From positions 620,001-684,000 of the forward strand of contig NZ_VOPH01000002.1 of NCBI RefSeq assembly GCF_009765275.1: a stretch of 64,000 nt of DNA, written 5' to 3'. Under the pieces are notes generated by a model that was not told the DNA's origin, ran no database searches, and was given only the letters and a program-made list of their open reading frames with translations. The position numbers were made by a program, and so were the translations under genes. Position 1 is the stretch's first letter. Each line of letters begins with the position of its first letter. Shown here piece by piece: positions 45,085 to 53,043 of this stretch. The stretch is from Chachezhania sediminis. GTDB taxonomy: Bacteria; Pseudomonadota; Alphaproteobacteria; Rhodobacterales; Rhodobacteraceae.

Positions 45085-45705
45085 ATGATCCGTACCATCC
45101 GAACCGCCCTGGCGGCAGCCGTTGTGACCGCCGCGACCGCGTTTTCCGCGCTGCCCCTGGCGGCGGCGGAAAAGCTGGACCTGGGCACGCTGTCGTCCTA
45201 CCTGAACCAGCTGAAGACGGCCGAGGCGAGTTTTACCCAGATCAGCAATGACGGGACGCTGGACACCGGGCACCTGTGGATTTCCCGCCCGGGCAAGATG
45301 CGCTTCGAATACGACCCGCCGAACGGGGCCACGGTGATGGCCCGGAACGGTGCAGTAGAAATTTATGACCCGAAGTCGAATGTCGGCCCCGAGACCTATG
45401 CTCTGAACCGCACACCGCTGTCGATCGTGCTGGCGCCCAACGTGGACCTCGGGCGGGCGAACATGGTGGTGGGTCACGGTTTCGACGGGACATCGACCGT
45501 GGTGTCGGCACAGGATCCCGAACATCCCGATTACGGGCGGATCGACCTGTTCTTCACCGGCAACCCGGTCGAGCTTCGGAAATGGGTGGTCGTCGATGGC
45601 GCCGGCGCCAAGACGACGGTGATCCTGGGCGAGATGGAGACGGGCCACGACCTGCCGTCGCGGCTGTTCCTGCTGCCGGACAAGTCGCCTTCGCGCAACC
45701 GATAG
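45085..45705 (+). CDS. lolA: Outer-membrane lipoprotein carrier protein LolA
   Basis: The 206-residue periplasmic chaperone ferries lipoproteins from LolCDE to the outer membrane. It has a Sec signal peptide (ALAAAVVTAATAFSALPLAAA) and LolA features: LNQLKTAEASFTQIS, LWISRPGKMRFEYDPP with the conserved Arg, and the ending LFLLPD. ATG 45085 is used, with TTG 45079 possible. It follows ftsK by 125 bp on the same strand, the usual order in this group. Confidence 0.93.
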   Translation: MIRTIRTALAAAVVTAATAFSALPLAAAEKLDLGTLSSYLNQLKTAEASFTQISNDGTLDTGHLWISRPGKMRFEYDPPNGATVMARNGAVEIYDPKSNVGPETYALNRTPLSIVLAPNVDLGRANMVVGHGFDGTSTVVSAQDPEHPDYGRIDLFFTGNPVELRKWVVVDGAGAKTTVILGEMETGHDLPSRLFLLPDKSPSRNR

Positions 45706-45761
45706 GGCAGTGCGGGACAGACCGGCCGGAAACCTGCGGGAAAGGCGCCAGGCCGCGGGGC

Positions 45762-46340
45762 CTAGCGGCAGGATTTCAGCTGGACGGCATACATGTTGGA
45801 GCGGGCGTCGACCTTGTCGGCGACGCCCACCAGCCAGACCTTGTTGTTATAGCTGCCGCGGGCAAAGCCTGCATGGCCTTCGTGATAGGCAAGGTACTGG
45901 TTCCGCGCATCGCTCAGCCGCACGCCGTTCTTCGCCTGGGTCTGGGTCATGTACCAGCCCATGAAGTCGGTCGCGTCGCTGATCCGGTCGCGCTTGGCCC
46001 TCCGGTTGCCGGTCTTGACCTTGTATTCCTCCCAGGTGCCGTCCAGCGCCTGACTGTAGCCATAGGCGCTGCTTTGCCGGCCCATCGGGATCACGCCCAG
46101 CACGTATTTGTGCGGCGTGCGCGCGTCGGACCGGAAACTGCTTTCCTGGTGGATGGTGGCCATCTGTACATGCACGGGCACGCCCCAGCGCTTTTCCGCC
46201 CTGCGGAAGGCACGCTTGTACTCGGGGCGCTCAGCCAGGATGCTGCACGCGTTGTTAAGGTTACTGGGCGGCGGCTTATGACTGCCGCCACAGGACGCCA
46301 GCATCAAAAGCCCCACCACCGCTATCAGACGTCTGCTCAT
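45762..46340 (-). CDS. Lytic-transglycosylase-like (SLT) lipoprotein
   Basis: The 192-residue protein has a lipoprotein signal (LIAVVGLLMLASCGG) with Cys17 as the acylation site, then an SLT-like lysozyme-fold domain. Glu65 in ATIHQESSF fits the catalytic acid of family 1 transglycosylases, followed by AYGYSQALDGTW and YHEGHAGF, which match SLT motifs II and III. It would cleave peptidoglycan from the outer or inner membrane face. ATG 46340 is chosen; the open frame beyond crosses hspQ in antisense and is not real. It is divergent from hspQ. Confidence 0.88.
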   Translation of the reverse strand: MSRRLIAVVGLLMLASCGGSHKPPPSNLNNACSILAERPEYKRAFRRAEKRWGVPVHVQMATIHQESSFRSDARTPHKYVLGVIPMGRQSSAYGYSQALDGTWEEYKVKTGNRRAKRDRISDATDFMGWYMTQTQAKNGVRLSDARNQYLAYHEGHAGFARGSYNNKVWLVGVADKVDARSNMYAVQLKSCR

Positions 46341-46547
46341 CTGCCTCGAACGGTGTTTGTATTTTTTTAAGACTCTACACCAAGATCGGGCGCAAAGGAA
46401 ACACGTTCCCGTTGGGGCGGCGGGTTCCGGTGAGGGCCCGGATGCAGGGCCTGTGTTCACACACTGTTTCCTTTCCTGTATGTCGGCGTCGCATGGACAT
46501 TCCCGGGCGAAACCGAGTACCACTGCGTCAGAAAGGGCACGCCACAC

Positions 46548-46874
46548 ATGCACAAGACGCACGCGAAATATAATCTGGGTCAGGTCGTCCGGCATCGGAA
46601 GCACCCGTTCCGTGGTGTGATCTTTGATGTCGACCCGGAATTCAACAATACCGAGGAATGGTACGAAGCCATCCCCGAGGAAAGCCGCCCGATCAAGGAA
46701 CAGCCCTTCTATCACCTGCTGGCCGAAAACGACCACAGCTACTATGTGGCCTATGTGTCCGAGCAGAACCTGGAAGCGGATTGTTCGGGCGAACCGGTGG
46801 ACCATCCCGATGTGCCCGACCTGTTCGGCCCGTTCGAGGACGGCGCCTATTCCCTGCATTTCCAGTTGAACTGA
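46548..46874 (+). CDS. hspQ: Heat-shock protein HspQ
   Basis: The 108-residue protein matches HspQ (YccV), a hemimethylated-DNA-binding-domain protein that is a specificity-enhancing factor for Lon. It has AKYNLGQVVRHRKHPFRGVIFDVDPEF, the PFYHLLAEN block, and YVSEQNLEAD, spanning the full family length. ATG 46548 has AAAGGG upstream. I looked for a sigma-32 promoter in the 207-bp upstream gap and could not pick a convincing one. Confidence 0.95.
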   Translation: MHKTHAKYNLGQVVRHRKHPFRGVIFDVDPEFNNTEEWYEAIPEESRPIKEQPFYHLLAENDHSYYVAYVSEQNLEADCSGEPVDHPDVPDLFGPFEDGAYSLHFQLN

Positions 46875-47275
46875 GACCGGTTCGGGGGACAGAAGTCCCC
46901 GGCACCGCGGTCTGGGTGGGGGCGTGGTGACGCGGTGCCGAGGAATGCGCCGGATGGCGCAGATCCCGGCTTAATCCGAAATTGCGGCGTGGATTTGGCC
47001 GGAATGGGGCGCCTTCAAGAACCGATGCCCGGGTCGCGGTCCTATCGCAAGCGGACCTGAGCCGCGCCCATGGCCGTACAGGCATCGCCCTGGCGCAGGC
47101 AGGTGGTTGGATCTGTGCTCCTTGGCCGCTGCGGACCCCCGCTGCGTTCCAACCTCGACCGGTTTTCCCCCACCTGGTGCCCTTCTGATCGGGACGACCC
47201 GGGTCAGCCCGGCAAACCGGTGCGCAAAACGCAACCGGTCGCCCGCACTCTTGCCCGCCCCCCGGCGCACAGAAC
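46875..47275. other. 401-bp gap after hspQ without a gene
   Basis: Two hairpins lie at the hspQ end: GGGGAC-AGAA-GTCCCC (46885-46900), and a 10-bp inverted repeat CGGCACCGCG (46900-46909) with CGCGGTGCCG (46931-46940). No T-run follows. The remaining 330 bp show no coding frame, no tRNA and no recognised signal. Confidence 0.55.
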
Positions 47276-47737
47276 CTAGCGGCAGAAGGCGCGGGACAGC
47301 TCGCGCTCCAGGAAGATGCTTAACGTCAGAACGTTCCGGTTGCGGTGGCGCCGGTACTGGACGTGGTCGGTCAGCTCACGAATCAAGGCCCAGCCGAAAC
47401 CGCCCTCTGGCAGGCTGTCGAGTTCACATGCCACCGCGGGCTGGGCATAGGGGGGAAGCCGGTTCCCGGGATAGGGCCGGCCGTTGTCGACGACGATGAC
47501 CAGAAGGTAAAGGTCGGTAAGCCGGGCCCGGACCCGCACCTGCCCGTCCGGCTGCCCGGCGCAGGCATGTTCGACGATGTTGTTCAGCGTCTCGGCCAGC
47601 ACGATCTCGATACAGCCCAGCATGGTCGACTCCAGCCCGCCGTCGCGCAGCCGGCCGATGACGTCGGTCAGGGCGGCGCGGGTGCCCGTCTCTGTCGCTT
47701 TGAAGCCGAGTTCTATCCTTGGGCCAACCGGGGCCAT
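47276..47737 (-). CDS. RsbW-type anti-sigma/serine kinase-like ATPase (HATPase_c_2)
   Basis: The 153-residue protein is a stand-alone GHKL ATPase of the RsbW/SpoIIAB group. The N box is ETLNNIVEHA (49-58), the G1 box VDNGRPYPGN (83-92) and the G2 region EGGFGWALIRELTD (111-124). RsbW proteins bind a sigma factor and phosphorylate a STAS antagonist; the STAS gene lies 146 bp upstream on the same strand. No sigma factor or PP2C phosphatase is in the window, so the partner is unknown. The start ATG 47737 has AAGGAT upstream. Confidence 0.85.
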   Translation of the reverse strand: MAPVGPRIELGFKATETGTRAALTDVIGRLRDGGLESTMLGCIEIVLAETLNNIVEHACAGQPDGQVRVRARLTDLYLLVIVVDNGRPYPGNRLPPYAQPAVACELDSLPEGGFGWALIRELTDHVQYRRHRNRNVLTLSIFLERELSRAFCR

Positions 47738-47883
47738 CCCACGATCCTTGTTGCCTTCGGTCGGTGCGACCGGCCCCGTCGTGCCTGGCCGATTGCCGGG
47801 TTGACCGTGTTCTTTCTGACGTCCCCTGCATCGGTCGGGTCCGCCGCCGCGCGCGACCGGCCGATGGATCCGGGATCCGGCGA

Positions 47884-48222
47884 TCAGGAGGCGGTGGCCG
47901 CCATCGCGTCGTCGAGATCGGGGAAGATCTTGAACACGGTGTCCATCCGCGTCAGCTGGAACACTTTCTTGACCGTGGGCGTCAGGCCCGACAGGTCCAG
48001 GCGGCGCGCGTCGCCCAATTGCTTGCGCACGGCGACGATGGCGCCCAGCCCGCTGGAATCGATGAAATCGACCTTGGACAGGTCCAGGATCACCCGGTCC
48101 GGCCCGGTTTGCGTTTCCGATCGCATGTCTTCCTTGAACTGAATGGCGATGGCCGCGTCGATCCGCGACAGGTCGACCGCGACCACCAGGACGTCGCCTG
48201 TAACCCGGCATTTCAAACCCAT
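47884..48222 (-). CDS. STAS-domain anti-sigma-factor antagonist (RsbV/SpoIIAA-like)
   Basis: The 112-residue protein is a single STAS domain with the phosphorylatable serine in VDFIDSSGLGAIVAVRKQLG (Ser56 or Ser57). Such proteins release a sigma factor from an RsbW-type kinase when unphosphorylated. ATG 48222 is preferred because AAGGAG lies 6 bases upstream within GTGAAGGAGCC; GTG 48237 is the longer choice. It precedes the RsbW-like gene on the same strand and forms a partner-switching pair with it. Confidence 0.88.
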   Translation of the reverse strand: MGLKCRVTGDVLVVAVDLSRIDAAIAIQFKEDMRSETQTGPDRVILDLSKVDFIDSSGLGAIVAVRKQLGDARRLDLSGLTPTVKKVFQLTRMDTVFKIFPDLDDAMAATAS

Positions 48223-48336
48223 TGCTGGCTCCTTCACGCAGCTGTTCGGGAGTTGAGCCTAGACGCCAATCCTTAGCATTCGGTATTCAGGGACGGGCGT
48301 TCGCACCGGACGCACAGGTTTCGTACGGAGGAATAC

Positions 48337-49509
48337 ATGAGGGACGTTGTCATCGCGGGGGCCGCGCGCACGCCCATGGGCGGTTTCCAGGGGGTCTTTG
48401 CCGGGGTTTCGGCGGCCGAACTGGGGGGGGCGGCGATCCGGGCCGCCCTGGCGGGCGCCGGGGCCGAGACGGTGGACGAGGTCCTTATGGGCTGTGTCCT
48501 GCCCGCAGGCCAGGGTCAGGCGCCGGGCCGCCAGGCCGGGTTCCTGGGCGGCCTGGGCGAAGAGGTTCCGGCCACCACGCTGAACAAGATGTGCGGGTCG
48601 GGCATGAAGGCGGCGATGCTGGGTTTCGACCAGATCGCGCTGGGCCACAACGACGTGATGATCACGGGCGGGATGGAAAGCATGACCAATGCGCCCTACC
48701 TGATCCCCAACATGCGCGGCGGGGCCCGGATGGGGCACACGGCCGCCGTGGACCACATGTTCCTGGACGGGCTGGAAGATGCCTATGACAAGGGCCGCCT
48801 GATGGGCACCTTTGCCGAGGACTGCGCCGAGAAGTACCAGTTCAGCCGCGAGGCACAGGACGAATACGCGCTGGCTTCGCTGTCGAACGCGCTGGCGGCG
48901 ATGGAAAGCGGCGCCTTCGCCGACGAGATCACGCCGGTGACGGTCAAGTCCCGCAAGGGCGAGAGCGTCGAGGCCGAGGACGAGCAGCCGAAAAGCGCGC
49001 TTCCCGACAAGATTCCGACGCTGAAGCCTGCCTTCCGCAAGGACGGCACGGTGACGGCCGCCAATGCCTCGTCGATTTCCGACGGCGCGGCGGCGCTGGT
49101 CCTGGCCTCGGAAGAGGTGGCGCTGGCCCGCGGGCTGACGGTGCGGGCGCGGGTGCTGGGCCATGCCTCGCATGCGCAGGCGCCGGCGTGGTTTTCGACC
49201 GCCCCGGTGCCGGCGGCGCAGAAGCTGCTGGCCCGGATCGGCTGGTCGACGGACGATGTGGACCTGTGGGAAGTGAACGAGGCCTTCGCCGTCGTTCCAA
49301 TGGCCTTCATGCAGGAAATGGGCATCCCGCGCGAGAAGGTGAACGTGAACGGCGGCGCCTGCGCGCTGGGTCACCCGATCGGTGCGTCCGGCGCGCGGAT
49401 CATCGTCACGCTGCTGAACGCGCTGGAAAAGCGCAATCTGAAGCGGGGCGTGGCCGCGATCTGCATCGGTGGTGGCGAAGGCACGGCCATCGCGATCGAG
49501 CGGGTCTGA
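48337..49509 (+). CDS. Thiolase (acetyl-CoA C-acetyltransferase type)
   Basis: The 390-residue enzyme condenses or cleaves acyl-CoA. It has the nucleophile Cys86 in NKMCGSGMKA, the conserved GMESMTNAPYL, the GHPIGASGAR histidine loop near residue 345 and the second Cys in ICIGGGEGTA near the end. Length and motifs fit biosynthetic or degradative acetoacetyl-CoA thiolases; no phaB or 3-hydroxyacyl-CoA dehydrogenase gene is adjacent, so the pathway is open. It is divergent from the STAS gene with 114 bp between starts. Confidence 0.92.
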   Translation: MRDVVIAGAARTPMGGFQGVFAGVSAAELGGAAIRAALAGAGAETVDEVLMGCVLPAGQGQAPGRQAGFLGGLGEEVPATTLNKMCGSGMKAAMLGFDQIALGHNDVMITGGMESMTNAPYLIPNMRGGARMGHTAAVDHMFLDGLEDAYDKGRLMGTFAEDCAEKYQFSREAQDEYALASLSNALAAMESGAFADEITPVTVKSRKGESVEAEDEQPKSALPDKIPTLKPAFRKDGTVTAANASSISDGAAALVLASEEVALARGLTVRARVLGHASHAQAPAWFSTAPVPAAQKLLARIGWSTDDVDLWEVNEAFAVVPMAFMQEMGIPREKVNVNGGACALGHPIGASGARIIVTLLNALEKRNLKRGVAAICIGGGEGTAIAIERV

Positions 49510-49553
49510 AACCCCGCCGCGGGACGGGATCGCGGGGGCGGTATCGCGCCCCC

Positions 49554-49626
49554 GACGGGCTCGCCCGCACGCCCCGGACGGATCCCTGCGGGATCCGTCT
49601 GCCCGCCTCGGGCGCGAGGGGCGCGG
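49554..49626. repeat. GC-rich hairpin repeat, family 2, copy B
   Basis: GACGGATCCC-TG-CGGGATCCGTC is a perfect 10-bp stem-like palindrome followed by GCCCGCCTCGGGCGCGAG. The flanks (GACGGGCTCGCCCG before, GGCGCGG after) also match copy A at 10973-11042. It lies in the gap between the thiolase and the fRMsr gene. Confidence 0.75.
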
Positions 49627-49679
49627 TTCAGGCGCCCGGGACCCTGCCGGCGGCCGACAGCCTTGGAAAGGAAAGTGCA

Positions 49680-50138
49680 ATGGCGCACGTGGACTATGAC
49701 GAGCTGGCCGCCACGATCCGGTCCCTGACCGAGGGCGAGACCGATCCGGTGGCCCTGATGGCGACGGTCACCTGCGAGGTGCACCATGCCGACGACCGCT
49801 TCGACTGGACCGGGTTCTATCGCGTTGTCGAACCGGGCCTGCTGAAGATCGGGCCCTACCAGGGCGGCCATGGCTGTCTTGTCATCCCCTTCGACCGGGG
49901 CGTCTGCGGCGCGGCCGCGCGGACCGGAGAGGCGCAGCTGGTCCCCGATGTGGATGCCTTCCCGGGGCATATCGCCTGTGCGTCCTCGACACGGTCGGAA
50001 CTGGTGCTGCCGGTCCGGAACGGGGCGGGAGAGGTGATCGCGGTCTTCGATCTGGACAGCGACCGGCCGGACGCCTTCACGGAAGGCGATGCGACGGCGT
50101 TGGAAGCGATCCTGGCCGAGACCTTCGGCCGGATCTGA
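49680..50138 (+). CDS. msrC: Free-methionine-(R)-sulfoxide reductase (GAF domain)
   Basis: The 152-residue GAF-domain enzyme reduces free Met-R-sulfoxide. Cys66, Cys76 and Cys100 sit in HGCLVIPFDRGVCGAAA and GHIACAS with spacings of 10 and 24 residues, the same as the three redox cysteines of E. coli fRMsr (84, 94, 118). FDWTGFYR is the usual start of the domain, and VFDLDSDRPDAFTEGD lies near the end. ATG 49680 has GGAAAGGAAAG upstream. Confidence 0.94.
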   Translation: MAHVDYDELAATIRSLTEGETDPVALMATVTCEVHHADDRFDWTGFYRVVEPGLLKIGPYQGGHGCLVIPFDRGVCGAAARTGEAQLVPDVDAFPGHIACASSTRSELVLPVRNGAGEVIAVFDLDSDRPDAFTEGDATALEAILAETFGRI

Positions 50139-50170
50139 GGGTCCGACTGGCCGTAAAATCGGGTTTTATA

Positions 50171-50198
50171 GACGGGCCTGCAAAGACGGGCCTGCAAA
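50171..50198. repeat. 14-bp tandem duplication
   Basis: GACGGGCCTGCAAA occurs twice without a gap (50171-50184 and 50185-50198) in the space between the convergent msrC and DUF992 genes. Confidence 0.9.
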
Positions 50199-50221
50199 AA
50201 AGCCGGACCGGCAAAGGAAAT

Positions 50222-50248
50222 GGGCCGGGCGCATCGCGCACCCGGCCC
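50222..50248 (-). terminator. Probable terminator of the DUF992 gene
   Basis: GGGCCGGG (50222-50229) pairs with CCCGGCCC (50241-50248), with an inner CGC pairing. On the minus strand it is followed by CATTTCCTTTG, a weak T-rich stretch. Confidence 0.55.
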
Positions 50249-50271
50249 CGTAACATGGATCCGCTGACGGA

Positions 50272-50772
50272 TCAGTTGGACGCCGGGGCCGGCGCCACGT
50301 ATTCCAGCGTGACCGTCTCGACGGCGAGCGCGATGTTCGCGCCGGCCTGGGTCGACACGCTGAACGGCTGCAGCGCGAAGGAATTCTTGAAGCCGCCGAC
50401 CAGCACATTGGCGCCGATGCCGCCCGCGATGGTCACTTCGCCGCCCACGCCGGCATAGGTGCCGGCCAGTTCGCCCGCGTCATGCTTGCCTTTGGTGGCG
50501 AAGACCTCCCAGATGATGTGGCCTTCGGTGGTCTTGCCGATGTCGATCCCGACCTTGGTGATCTTGCCGGTATAGTCCTCGACGCCACCGTCCTTCTTCT
50601 TGAAGGTGCAGTTCATCTTCTTCTGGGACCCCAGGATCAGGCCTAGGCCACCGGAGACATCACAGTCAAGGGTCCCCATTGCGACGTGATCCTCCGCCAT
50701 CGCGGGCGCGGCCAGGGCCATGGAAACGGCGGCCGCTGCTGCGGTCGCGGTGAGGATACGGAACTTGGTCAT
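50272..50772 (-). CDS. DUF992 exported protein
   Basis: The 166-residue protein has a Sec signal peptide (TATAAAAAVSMALAAPAMA, mature EDHVAMG) and a DUF992 domain common in alphaproteobacteria. Features are GTLDCDVSGGLG with a cysteine pair partner in NCTF, glycine-rich strands (AGTYAGVGGEVTIAGGIGANVLVGG) and the ending VTLEYV. An outer-membrane-associated or periplasmic beta-rich protein is likely; the function is unknown. ATG 50772 has GGAG 8 bases upstream. Confidence 0.88.
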   Translation of the reverse strand: MTKFRILTATAAAAAVSMALAAPAMAEDHVAMGTLDCDVSGGLGLILGSQKKMNCTFKKKDGGVEDYTGKITKVGIDIGKTTEGHIIWEVFATKGKHDAGELAGTYAGVGGEVTIAGGIGANVLVGGFKNSFALQPFSVSTQAGANIALAVETVTLEYVAPAPASN

Positions 50773-50986
50773 TTCTAACTCCATTACGTGGGCCGCAGGA
50801 AAGACCCGCACGGCGAAGCCACCCTAGCGGGAAATGCGGTATTTGGAAGTGTCTACCGAGAACGTCGCGGTTTCGCGATTGTTCCGCGTAAAGTTAGCCG
50901 AGGTTCGGGATGGCCGATATTGCGGCCCGATAGTGCCGGTCATAAGGTACGCCGCAAACCCGGCCGGGACCAAGGGAGAGACCGCC

Positions 50987-51601
50987 GTGAGCATGGATGG
51001 CTGGATCGTCTTCGCCCTGTTCTGGGTGGTTTTCGTGACGACGCCGGGACCCAATGCGGTCAACTGCATCTCGAACGGCCTGGCCTTCGGCTTCGTGCGG
51101 GCATTACCGGGGGTGCTGGCGATCCTCACCCAGGCCACGGCTTTCATGATCCTGTCGGCGCTGGGGGTGACGGCCCTGCTGGTTGCGGCCCCCACGGCCT
51201 TTCTGGCGCTGAAGATCGCGGGCGCGCTGACACTGATCCTGCTGGGGATTCGCGGCTGGCTACGGGCCGGGGACACGGTGGTTCTGGACGAAAAACCGGC
51301 GACCCACATCTACATGCACGCGCTGGCCATCGCCACGATCAACCCGAAAAGCCTGGCAGGTTACCTTGCCGCCTTTTCGCAATTCGTCGAACCGGGCGTG
51401 CCGATCTGGACCCAGATGCAGGTGATCATGCCCACGGCCCTGACCATCACGGCGCTGAGCTATTGCAGCTACACGGCGCTGGGCGCGCTGATGGGGCGGT
51501 CTGCGCTGGCGGCTGTCTTCAACATCTGGGTGCGGCGCCTGCTGGCGGTGTGCTTTGTGATCTACGGGCTGCTTCTGGGGTTCAGCGGCCTGCCGGGGTA
51601 G
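50987..51601 (+). CDS. LysE-family amino-acid exporter
   Basis: The 204-residue membrane protein has about six hydrophobic segments and the LysE/RhtB signature TTPGPNAVNCISNGLAFG at residues 17-35. Later helices include ATINPKSLAGYLAAF, also a family mark. It would export amino acids or related metabolites from the cytoplasm. GTG 50987 is preferred because GGGAGAG lies 7 bases upstream; ATG 50993 is the alternative. The substrate is unknown. It is divergent from the DUF992 gene. Confidence 0.9.
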   Translation: MSMDGWIVFALFWVVFVTTPGPNAVNCISNGLAFGFVRALPGVLAILTQATAFMILSALGVTALLVAAPTAFLALKIAGALTLILLGIRGWLRAGDTVVLDEKPATHIYMHALAIATINPKSLAGYLAAFSQFVEPGVPIWTQMQVIMPTALTITALSYCSYTALGALMGRSALAAVFNIWVRRLLAVCFVIYGLLLGFSGLPG

Positions 51602-51789
51602 GGGGCAGGGTCATTCGACCGGCCAGGGGCCGTTCGGCAACGCCGACATGCACGCAAGGGGGCAACAGCCCGCCCGCTGGGGCAGGCCGTTGCGCGAATG
51701 GAGATCTGCGGCAGGGTCGGCCGATGTCCGGCTCTTGGCCAGGCGGGACAGCGCCGTGGGCGCCACCGGTCCAGGAGGCGAAGAGAGCG

Positions 51790-52200
51790 CTATCTCAGCC
51801 CTCTCCTGAACTCCAGGAAGCGGGGATCGGTCGACACGCGTTCATTCATCGCCTCGCGGAGCGCCGCGATCGACTTAAGCGGCCGCATGACGACTTCGAA
51901 GGTCTCGATCAGGCCGTCGGGGCCGAGGGTCAGAAGATCGACGCCCACGGCATCCAGATCGCCGACCCTGCACTGGAATTCCAAGGCCCAGTCATTGCCC
52001 GATCCCATGATCCGGCGATAGCGGAAGTCGGTGAAGACCTGCCCCACATGCCCCAGGACAGCGGCGACCGCTTCGCGGCCTTCCCAGGTCGCCCAGTAGG
52101 TGGGGGGCCGGAAGCGGACATTTTCCGCCAGGACCTCGTGGAGCAGGGCCTCGTCGCCCTTCGACACGATCTCGACCGTGCGTTCGATGGTGGGGTGCAT
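51790..52200 (-). CDS. NTF2-like (SnoaL-type) protein
   Basis: The 136-residue protein opens MHPTIERTVEIVSKGD and has NVRFRPPTYWATWEGREAV, typical of the NTF2-like cone fold of SnoaL-type proteins. These may be isomerases, hydrolases or non-enzymatic binding proteins, and no catalytic set is evident. ATG 52200 has GGAGGAGA upstream. Neighbours give no hint of pathway. It is divergent from rluA. Confidence 0.8.
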   Translation of the reverse strand: MHPTIERTVEIVSKGDEALLHEVLAENVRFRPPTYWATWEGREAVAAVLGHVGQVFTDFRYRRIMGSGNDWALEFQCRVGDLDAVGVDLLTLGPDGLIETFEVVMRPLKSIAALREAMNERVSTDPRFLEFRRGLR

Positions 52201-52302
52201 TCCGGGTCTCCTCCGATTGCTTTCCAGAGTGGCGGCGCGAACCGACTTGGGCAAGCTTGACCTCGGGTTGTGAGGCGGCGGGCATGGCGCTAGGACAGGC
52301 GC

Positions 52303-52956
52303 ATGAGCACGCAATCTGAATACGATCCGCCCCAGGACCCGCTGGAACTGCTGCACCACGACATGGACGTTCTGGCGGTGGCGAAGCCCGCGGGCCTGCT
52401 GTCCGTGCCGGGCCGGGGCGAGCATCTGGCGGATTGCCTGCTGACCCGGGTTCAGGCGGCTTTTCCGACGGCATTGCTTGTCCACAGGCTGGACCGGGAT
52501 ACGTCGGGCGTGATGGTCTTCGGACTGTCGCCCCATGCCCAGCGCTTCCTTTCGATGGAATTCGAGACGCGGAAGACCAAGAAGACCTATGTCGCCCGCC
52601 TGTCCGGCAAGTTGGAGCCGAAGACCGGCACCGTCGACCTGCCGCTGGGCGTCGACTGGCCGAACCGGCCGCGGCAGATGGTGGATCACGAAAACGGGCG
52701 CGAGGCGGTGACCGACTGGCGGGTCCAGCGCTGGGACGCGGACGGCACGACACGGGTCAAGCTGATGCCCAGAACCGGGCGCAGCCACCAGCTGCGCGTG
52801 CATATGCTGGAACTCGGGCACCCGATCCTGGGCGATCCGCTATATGGCGGCGGCCTGGCAGAAGCGCCGCGGATGATGCTTCATGCCGAGGAGCTGCGGA
52901 TCAATGCGCCGGACGGCGGCACGTCCCTCAGGTTCCGGGCCCCGGCGCCGTTCTGA
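52303..52956 (+). CDS. rluA: RluA-type pseudouridine synthase
   Basis: The 217-residue enzyme matches E. coli RluA along its length, which modifies 23S rRNA U746 and tRNA U32. It has VLAVAKPAGLLSVPGRGE, HRLDRDTSG with catalytic Asp64 in the same position as E. coli, VDLPLGVDWPNRPRQMV, and GRSHQLRVHMLELGHPILGD. No S4 domain is present, as in RluA. ATG 52303 starts an open frame 100 bp from the divergent NTF2-like gene. Confidence 0.94.
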   Translation: MSTQSEYDPPQDPLELLHHDMDVLAVAKPAGLLSVPGRGEHLADCLLTRVQAAFPTALLVHRLDRDTSGVMVFGLSPHAQRFLSMEFETRKTKKTYVARLSGKLEPKTGTVDLPLGVDWPNRPRQMVDHENGREAVTDWRVQRWDADGTTRVKLMPRTGRSHQLRVHMLELGHPILGDPLYGGGLAEAPRMMLHAEELRINAPDGGTSLRFRAPAPF

Positions 52957-53043
52957 AAGACCGTCGGCAGGCCATTCGCTGCCCGTGCCGGCCAGCGCCG
53001 TTCGCAGGCGGGTGCCGGGTGGGCAGACGGGCCGGGGGGGGCG

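Noticed and set aside
46875-47275. Small overlapping frames after hspQ as possible genes
   Set aside because: All are short, Arg/Pro rich, lack ribosome sites and overlap each other on both strands.
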